Under the pieces are notes generated by a model. That model did not search any database. It worked only from the letters and a program-made list of their open reading frames with translations, and had not been told where the DNA came from. Made by a program: the position numbers and the translations under genes. A stretch of DNA of 64,000 nucleotides from Streptomyces monomycini. Its GTDB lineage: Bacteria > Actinomycetota > Actinomycetes > Streptomycetales > Streptomycetaceae. The stretch is from NCBI RefSeq assembly GCF_022271435.1, contig NZ_JAFIQY010000003.1, forward strand, positions 62,001 through 126,000, given 5' to 3'. Shown piece after piece: positions 58,664-64,000 of this stretch (its first letter is position 1; the number at the start of each line of letters is the position of its first letter).

Positions 58664-61351
58664 TCACAACCCCGCCGCCACCGCGTACTGCTCCCGCACC
58701 TCCCGATAGCGCAGCAGTTCGGCGGCGACCGGCTCCAGCACCGCGGCGCGGCCGCAGCCCGCCGCCGCCGTACGCAGCCGGCGTTCCGCTTCCTGGCCGT
58801 ACCGACGGGCCGCACCGCGCCCCGACACTCCGCACACCCACGACAGAACCGGGCCACCCGTCGTCCCGATGACCGTCACCAGCAGCGCGGACAGCCACTC
58901 CCCCGCATCCGCCGCGCCCACCACCACGGCCAGCAGCCACAGCACCCCGGTCACCTGCAACACCGTCAGCAACCCCTGCGTCACCGCGGCCACCGACCAC
59001 CACCGCGGCCGCACCAGCGGCCCCGCACGCAAGGTCCCTTCCGAGACCGCCGCCGCCCGGTCCAGCGCCTCCGGCAGCCCCTCGGCGCCCCGGAACGCCG
59101 CCTCGCGCACCGCCTGCGCCCAGGGCGCCGGCAGCCCTTCCGACGCCTCCCCCGCCACGGCCCGTACGGCCTGCTCGACCAGCGGCCGCGCCGTCGCCCG
59201 CCCGTCCACCGGCACCCAGCCGCTCACGGTGCCGTACTCGTCCTCGCCGTCCACATCACCGGCTGCGTCCGCTTCCGCGTACGGGTCCGCGCACGCGTCC
59301 CGGTGCCACAGTCCGGACCGTCCCGTACGCCCCGGGCTCGTCCGCCCGGACCGCCCGCGCGCCGCGCCCGGCCGCCGTCCGCGCAGCCGCAGGCGCAGCC
59401 ACGGCGTGCCGCAGGCCCGCTCCCCGTGGCGCAGCCAGTCGCGTTCCGCCGCGCTGCCCATGGCCCCGGCGCCGACCGCCTCGGCGAGCCAGTCCTCGAA
59501 CTCCTCCCGGGCCGCTTCCGTCAGCCCGTACCGTCCGTCCGCCACGTACACCGGCCACAGCCGCCCCGCCGCCGCGTCCACGTCGGCGGTCAGCCGCCGG
59601 TCCGCCGCGCCGCGCTCCGCGACGAACTGGCGCAGGGCCTCCCGCAGATCCCCGACGCCCTCTCCGGTGGCCGCCGACAGCGCCAGTACCGCGGCGCCCG
59701 GTTCGCCATGCTCACCGAGGGCCAGGCCGTCCTCGTCGAGCAGCCGCCGCAGATCGTCGACCACCTGTACGGCGGCATCCCCCGGCAGCCGGTCCACCTG
59801 GTTGAGGACGACGAACATGACCTCGGCATGGCCCGCCAGCGGCCGCAGATACCTTTCGTGCAGCACCGCGTCCGCGTACTTCTCCGGGTCGACCACCCAG
59901 ATCACCGCGTCCACCAGCTCCAGCATCCGGTCGACCTGCTCACGGTGCCCGGCCGCGGCCGAGTCGTGGTCGGGCAGGTCCAGGAGGACGAGACCGGGCA
60001 GCGTGGCCGAACCGGCGGCCGGCGCGTGTCTGCGGCGCACCGGTACTCCGAGCCGGTCCAGCAGGCCGTGCGCGCCCGGCTGCCCGCCGGACCACACGCA
60101 GGCCACCGGCTCCGAAGTCGTCGGCCGGCGCGCCCCCACGTCCGAGTGGTCCGCCCCCACCAGCGCGTTGAACAGGGACGACTTCCCGCTGCCGGTGGCC
60201 CCCGCGACAGCGATGACGGTGTGTTCCCCGGACAGCCGGTAGCGCTCGTCCGCCGCGCCGAGCACCCGTCCCGCCTCGGCCAGCGTCGCCCCGTCCAGGC
60301 GCGTCCGGGACAGCCCGACGAGCTCCCGGAGAGCGTCGAGGCGGGGCCGCAGCCGCTGGGCGGGGGTCGGCCGGGTTCTGGGGGCTCCAGGGGTTGCAGG
60401 AGTCCCAGGGGCCCCAGGAGTCCTAGGTGTTCCAGGGGGCCTGAGGGTTCCTGGTCTGCCTGGGGACGCGTGGTCGTCGCGGTCTTCGGGGGTTTCTGGG
60501 CCTACGGGGGCACTGCGCTCTCTGCGCTGCCTGATGCCACTGGTCCCTCTGACAGCTCTGGTTCCTCTGGGCTCTCTAGGGGTCCGGGGGTCGGGGGCGC
60601 ACTCCTTCGCCTCCTGGGCGCGGCCGCGCCGGCCCCGCGGCTCCTGCACGGGCTCCGCGGGTTCCTGGAGCACGGCCAGTACGGCTTCGAGTTCGCTGTC
60701 GCCCTCGTCCTCCCACTCCTGCCAGTCGCGCTGCTGGTGCCACTCGTCCCCGTCGTCCAGCCACTCGTTCCCGTCCGGGTGGGAACTCCGGTCCCGGTCT
60801 TCCCACTCCAGCCACTCGGGCCATTCACGCCACTCGGGCTGTCGGCCTTCGCGTGGCTCCGCCGCCGCTTCCCGTGTGCGGGCGTGTCGCCGCCCGGCGG
60901 CGGGCTTCGTGTCGGCACCGTCCTTCGCACGGCGGGCGATCAGCCCGTCGTTCCAGGAGGTGCGCGCCTCGGCCTGGCCGGGGGCCGGCCGGGCAGCTGC
61001 CGCGTCCGGGGCTGTCGGGGTTTCCGGGGCCGACGAGGCTCCCGCGGCTGTCAGATCTGCCGAGGCTCCAGGGGCTCCAGGGGCTCCAGGGGCTCCAGGG
61101 GCTCCCGGAACTTCCGCATCATCCGAAACATCCGGGGCTGTCTTCGGAGACGCCGCGGAGGCCGCCCCTACGACCGTCGCCGTCTCGGTGGCCATCGCCG
61201 TCTCGGTAGCCGTCACCGTCTCGGTGGCCACCGGCGAACCCTCCGCCATCTCCGGCCGCGCCCCGACGTCCCCATCCGCGTACCCGCCGCCCACATCCCC
61301 GTCCCCGCTCCCGCCCACATCCCCATCCATACGCCCCACACGAGCAGTCAC
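58664..61351 (-). CDS. membrane-associated dynamin-like GTPase (second of pair)
   Basis: An 895-residue protein. The first about 370 residues are low-complexity, with a collagen-like GAPGAPGAP stretch, a Trp/Glu-rich stretch ([15 protein letters not shown]) and GTPRTPGAP repeats. The GTPase domain follows: P-loop [16 protein letters not shown], switch region [22 protein letters not shown] and NQVD. Two membrane helices lie near the C-terminus (about 770-820, [23 protein letters not shown] and the next). A GTG start overlaps the upstream GTPase stop by four bases. The paired arrangement and tail helices match the Streptomyces DynA/DynB dynamin-like proteins that stabilise FtsZ rings at sporulation septa; this would be DynB-like. 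Confidence 0.85.
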   Translation of the reverse strand: MTARVGRMDGDVGGSGDGDVGGGYADGDVGARPEMAEGSPVATETVTATETAMATETATVVGAASAASPKTAPDVSDDAEVPGAPGAPGAPGAPGASADLTAAGASSAPETPTAPDAAAARPAPGQAEARTSWNDGLIARRAKDGADTKPAAGRRHARTREAAAEPREGRQPEWREWPEWLEWEDRDRSSHPDGNEWLDDGDEWHQQRDWQEWEDEGDSELEAVLAVLQEPAEPVQEPRGRRGRAQEAKECAPDPRTPREPRGTRAVRGTSGIRQRRERSAPVGPETPEDRDDHASPGRPGTLRPPGTPRTPGAPGTPATPGAPRTRPTPAQRLRPRLDALRELVGLSRTRLDGATLAEAGRVLGAADERYRLSGEHTVIAVAGATGSGKSSLFNALVGADHSDVGARRPTTSEPVACVWSGGQPGAHGLLDRLGVPVRRRHAPAAGSATLPGLVLLDLPDHDSAAAGHREQVDRMLELVDAVIWVVDPEKYADAVLHERYLRPLAGHAEVMFVVLNQVDRLPGDAAVQVVDDLRRLLDEDGLALGEHGEPGAAVLALSAATGEGVGDLREALRQFVAERGAADRRLTADVDAAAGRLWPVYVADGRYGLTEAAREEFEDWLAEAVGAGAMGSAAERDWLRHGERACGTPWLRLRLRGRRPGAARGRSGRTSPGRTGRSGLWHRDACADPYAEADAAGDVDGEDEYGTVSGWVPVDGRATARPLVEQAVRAVAGEASEGLPAPWAQAVREAAFRGAEGLPEALDRAAAVSEGTLRAGPLVRPRWWSVAAVTQGLLTVLQVTGVLWLLAVVVGAADAGEWLSALLVTVIGTTGGPVLSWVCGVSGRGAARRYGQEAERRLRTAAAGCGRAAVLEPVAAELLRYREVREQYAVAAGL
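61065..61105. repeat. 9-base repeat coding Gly-Ala-Pro
   Basis: Four to five GCTCCAGGG units (plus strand) encode the GAP repeat in the disordered N-terminus of the second GTPase. Confidence 0.8.
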
Positions 61352-63087
61352 CGCGTCACCTTCTCCTTCTGCAGTAGAGACAGCGCGGCGATCAGCGCGG
61401 CCTGGTGGTCCGGCCGTACGCCCAGCGATTCCAGCGGCGTCAGGCGCCGCTCCCGTTCGCCGTCCAGCGCGCGCCGGAGGTACGTGTCGAGCAGTCGGCC
61501 ACCCCGGTCGCGCAGCCGTACCGCGGCCTGCGCGCCCAGCAGGTCGGCTAGGGCCTCGCCTGCTGTACGGGCCCGGCGGCCGCCCAGCAAGGTGGTGGCC
61601 AGCAGTGCCGCGGCCTCCTCCGGGTCGGCGGCGGACTTCGCGCGCTCCCCGGCCCGTGCCCTGCGCGCCGCGCGCCCGCCTCGTGGCGCGCGCGCTTCCC
61701 GTACGCCTTCCTCCGCCAGTTCCTCCAAGCAGCGCCGCCAGCGCCGTACGAGCACGCCCAGGCGGGCCGCCGAGGCCGCGGCGTCCGCCACCTCCGCCAG
61801 GGCCGCGTCCGCCGCCGCGGGGTCCCCGCGCCACGCCTCGGCGGCCCGCTCGTCGGCTTCTTCCACCGCGCAGCGCAGCAGGGAGGTCAGTCCGTGGGTC
61901 AGGGCGTCCAGCAGTTCGTCGGGGCGGCCGCCGAGTTCGTGGTCGCGCCAGTGGGCGCGGGCGTCGCCGGACAGCACCTCGCCCTGCTCGACCTCGCGCC
62001 GTACCCGGGCCGCGGCCTCCTCGTACGCCTGCTCCACCTGGTCGGCCAGCCGCAGCGTGGCGGCGTGCTGGGAGGCGGAGGCTCCGGCGAGGGCCGGCAT
62101 ACGGGAGTGCAGCGAGGCCAGCACCCCGGCGGTGGTACGGGCGGCCGCCGCGTTCCGGACCACGGGGTCCTGCGCGTGCCGTTCCAGCCAGCGCCGCAGG
62201 GCCGCCACCGCCGTGGCGGGCAGCAGCCCGCTGCCGCCGCCCGCCGACTCGGGCAGCTCGGGGATGGTGAAGCGGGGTACGTCTCCGAGCCCGGCGCGGG
62301 TCAGCAGGGCGGCGTACCGCGCTGAGATGTCGGTGGCGATCTGGTGCGGCACCCGGTCCAGCACGGTGACGAGGGTGACGTCGTACTCCTTGGCCGTACG
62401 CAGCAGGTGCCACGGCACCGCGTCCGCATACCGGGCGGCGGTGGTGACCAGTACCCATACGTCGGCCGCGCAGATCAGCTCGGCGGCCAGCTCCCGGTTG
62501 CGCGCGACGAGCGAGTCGATGTCGGGGGCGTCCAGGAGGGCCAGTCCGCTGGGCAGGGCCGGATCCGTCTCGATGCGCAGGGGCGCCATGCCCGCCGTGC
62601 TCGCCGGCGCGCCGCCGCCCTCCTCCCCGTCCTCACCTTCGTAGGTGTACTCGCACTCGCGTTCACACGCGTCGTCGTACGCGTCGAGCCCCTCGGGGCC
62701 GTCCTGCTCGGGCACCCAGACGCGGGTGAACTGTGGCAGTACGCGCCGTCCCGCGAACCAGTGATGATCGTCGGGGTGACACACGAGCACCGGCGTACGT
62801 GTCGTGGGCCGCAGTACGCCCGCCTCGCTGACGCGCCGGCCCACCAGGGAATTGACGAGCGTGGACTTGCCGGCGCCGGTGGATCCGCCGACGACCGCGA
62901 GCAGCGGGGCCTGAGGAGCGCGTAGCCGGGGCATCACATAGTCGTCGAGCTGGTCCAGCAACTCGGACCGGGTACGCCGGGCGCGGGCGGCGCCGGGCAG
63001 TGGCAGCGGGAAGCGCGCGGCGTCGACGCGGTCGCGCAGCGCGGACAGGACGTCAAGGAGCCGGGGTTGTACATCCAAGGTTGCCAC
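61348..63087 (-). CDS. dynamin-like GTPase (first of pair)
   Basis: A 579-residue soluble GTPase. The P-loop is [17 protein letters not shown], followed by [31 protein letters not shown], and long helices ([38 protein letters not shown]). There is no membrane helix. It is probably the DynA-like partner of the membrane GTPase that overlaps its stop. The GTG start lacks a Shine-Dalgarno site; a CATTCT hexamer six bases upstream would suit a leaderless transcript. The upstream region is unusually AT-rich. Confidence 0.87.
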   Translation of the reverse strand: MATLDVQPRLLDVLSALRDRVDAARFPLPLPGAARARRTRSELLDQLDDYVMPRLRAPQAPLLAVVGGSTGAGKSTLVNSLVGRRVSEAGVLRPTTRTPVLVCHPDDHHWFAGRRVLPQFTRVWVPEQDGPEGLDAYDDACERECEYTYEGEDGEEGGGAPASTAGMAPLRIETDPALPSGLALLDAPDIDSLVARNRELAAELICAADVWVLVTTAARYADAVPWHLLRTAKEYDVTLVTVLDRVPHQIATDISARYAALLTRAGLGDVPRFTIPELPESAGGGSGLLPATAVAALRRWLERHAQDPVVRNAAAARTTAGVLASLHSRMPALAGASASQHAATLRLADQVEQAYEEAAARVRREVEQGEVLSGDARAHWRDHELGGRPDELLDALTHGLTSLLRCAVEEADERAAEAWRGDPAAADAALAEVADAAASAARLGVLVRRWRRCLEELAEEGVREARAPRGGRAARRARAGERAKSAADPEEAAALLATTLLGGRRARTAGEALADLLGAQAAVRLRDRGGRLLDTYLRRALDGERERRLTPLESLGVRPDHQAALIAALSLLQKEKVTR

Positions 63088-63392
63088 TCGTGCAGAATGC
63101 CCAATTTTGGCAGGTTTTTGAAGCGTATAGCCCTCTGTGCGTGCCGCGTAAACCCGTACAGATCGGGATCAGCGACGCATGGGGCAGTCGCGATCAGAGG
63201 GGCTCAGGCATAACGAGTGCACAACACCCGACGCGTGAGGCGCCAAAAACGGTGCAGAATTCGTACCTGCCTGCGATTATCGGGACCGCTTCACCGAACC
63301 TCCACAACGTGCCACGGAGGTGAAGCAACCGGGACGAGGCACACGGAGCCCTATCCTTGTCGGCGGCCCGTGTGATCCACGCCCACCACCTG
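63088..63392. other. AT-richer region between GTPase operon and tRNA
   Basis: A 305-base divergent region. It holds the leftward GTPase promoter and the rightward tRNA promoter; a TATCCT -10-like hexamer at 63352-63357 lies about 36 bases before the tRNA. No gene with a credible start was found. Confidence 0.55.
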
Positions 63393-63465
63393 GCCCCCGT
63401 AGCTCAGTGGATAGAGCAGGTGCCTTCTAAGCACTTGGCCGCAGGTTCGAGTCCTGCCGGGGGCG
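63393..63465 (+). tRNA. tRNA-Arg(UCU)
   Basis: A 73-base cloverleaf. The acceptor stem GCCCCCG / CGGGGGC is perfect. The D arm is GCTC...GAGC, the anticodon stem GGTGC / GCACT with one G-U pair, the loop CTTCTAA giving anticodon TCT, and the T arm GCAGG-TTCGAGT-CCTGC. The discriminator is G; CCA is not encoded. It reads the codon AGA, very rare in high-GC genomes. Confidence 0.96.
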
Positions 63466-63910
63466 CTCATTTATGCAGGTCAGAGGCCATTTCGAGTCCT
63501 CCGCAAGATCACTTGCGGAGGGCCTTTTCGTTGCCTAGGAGTGAACTTTGCCCCGATTTTCACCCTCGCCTTTGGCTCCCCGTCCCACATACGTCCCCCA
63601 GTTCGGGAGACAACCGTCGGGCTGTCTCCCGCCGCGAGAGAGTAATACCTGGTCAGAGCCATCCTGACGGCCCATCGGGAACACACAGAGCGGGTGCCAA
63701 AGCGGCGCCTGCCCTGTTCATGGCTGCTGGCTCAATCTGCTCCACGCATGTCATCGCAACGCCGCACACGTAAGATTTGATCTCGGTGCCAACCACCCGG
63801 TGTGGCGCAGCCGCCGGACCATGCAGGTCGCGGAGCCAGCGGCCCTGCATCGATCACTGACCGGGAGAACCGCTTCGTCCCACAGCCCAGCAACCCGCCG
63901 CAGAGGAGCC
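63466..63910. other. lower-GC region after the tRNA, no gene supported
   Basis: Apart from the terminator, this 445-base stretch is poorer in GC and lacks Streptomyces codon bias in all frames. A leftward frame at 63480-63686 was considered as a decayed gene but has no recognisable motif. A 10-base copy of the tRNA T-loop sequence, TTCGAGTCCT, recurs at 63491-63500. Confidence 0.5.
63498..63532 (+). terminator. terminator after tRNA-Arg
   Basis: A perfect 10-bp stem CCTCCGCAAG / CTTGCGGAGG with ATCA loop, followed by GCCTTTTCGTT. It lies 33 bases past the tRNA. Confidence 0.9.
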
Positions 63911-64000
63911 TCACCCCTCGTCGTCTCCCTCTTCGGGTTCCATGGTCAGCTCGGCCGCGTCCACGAGGTCCGGGTCCGAATCGTTGTCCGTCGTGCTCCC
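63911..64000 (-). CDS. C-terminal end of an acidic protein (partial)
   Basis: The last 29 codons and TGA of a leftward gene entering from the right edge. The tail is rich in Asp and Glu (TTDNDSDPDLVDAAELTM, then EPEEGDDEG). Strong GC bias in the third position supports coding. Too short to identify. Confidence 0.6.
   Translation of the reverse strand, partial: GSTTDNDSDPDLVDAAELTMEPEEGDDEG

Noticed and set aside
63480..63686. Possible remnant of an integrase next to tRNA-Arg
   Set aside because: The frame shows no R-H-R-Y integrase motif and no codon bias; the resemblance was only positional.

Overview
The window is high-GC actinobacterial chromosome and almost certainly Streptomyces. Evidence is the very strong G/C third-position bias, frequent GTG starts with GGAGG-type ribosome sites, a whiJ-type regulator/DUF397/ATPase locus, an LAETG sortase substrate with a thioester domain, a PknG-type kinase cluster and a dynamin-like GTPase pair. 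No rRNA, CRISPR array, insertion sequence or replication origin was found. One tRNA gene, tRNA-Arg(UCU), lies near the right end.

Layout. 1-12954: end of asd; a DUF1203 gene and a Uma2 nuclease-fold gene; aminopeptidase N; allantoicase next to a LysR regulator; an acyl-ACP desaturase behind a TetR-like palindrome; a small membrane protein; a secreted GH29 alpha-L-fucosidase; and malQ, coupled to an unrecognised 105-residue upstream gene. 13462-19000: a secreted multidomain GH84-family enzyme, an HNH nuclease and an MscS channel. 19034-24309: a polymorphic Rhs toxin with a WXG100-like N-terminus and an ATGA-overlapping immunity gene. The toxin tip has visibly lower GC. 24511-28231: a three-subunit molybdenum aldehyde/xanthine dehydrogenase of the PaoABC type. 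28203-30134: a whiJ-type locus with two near-identical DUF397 genes. 30210-37251: a ROK regulator, an ABC sugar importer, a GH4 glycosidase and a BadF/GlcNAc-kinase-type sugar kinase, forming a carbohydrate uptake operon.

37689-50796 is the most interesting block. A four-helix membrane protein (GlnX-like), an extracytoplasmic amino-acid-binding protein (GlnH-like), an unknown helical protein, a PknG-type kinase, a PP2C phosphatase, a vWA protein and an FHA protein all read rightwards, most with overlapping or adjoining ends. This extends the mycobacterial glnX-glnH-pknG nutrient-sensing system with its own phosphatase and phosphothreonine reader. Kinase, phosphatase and FHA protein each carry two zinc ribbons and long low-complexity linkers.

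50916-64000: a PIMT-like methyltransferase, a truncated globin, a coupled EttA (ABC-F)/thioesterase/unknown operon, an LAETG-anchored thioester adhesin-like protein, an SSB paralogue, two overlapping dynamin-like GTPases, tRNA-Arg, and the last 29 codons of a leftward gene.

Starts were chosen from ribosome-binding sites, overlap with the preceding gene, and family length. All functions are inferred from sequence motifs read by eye; no database search was run.
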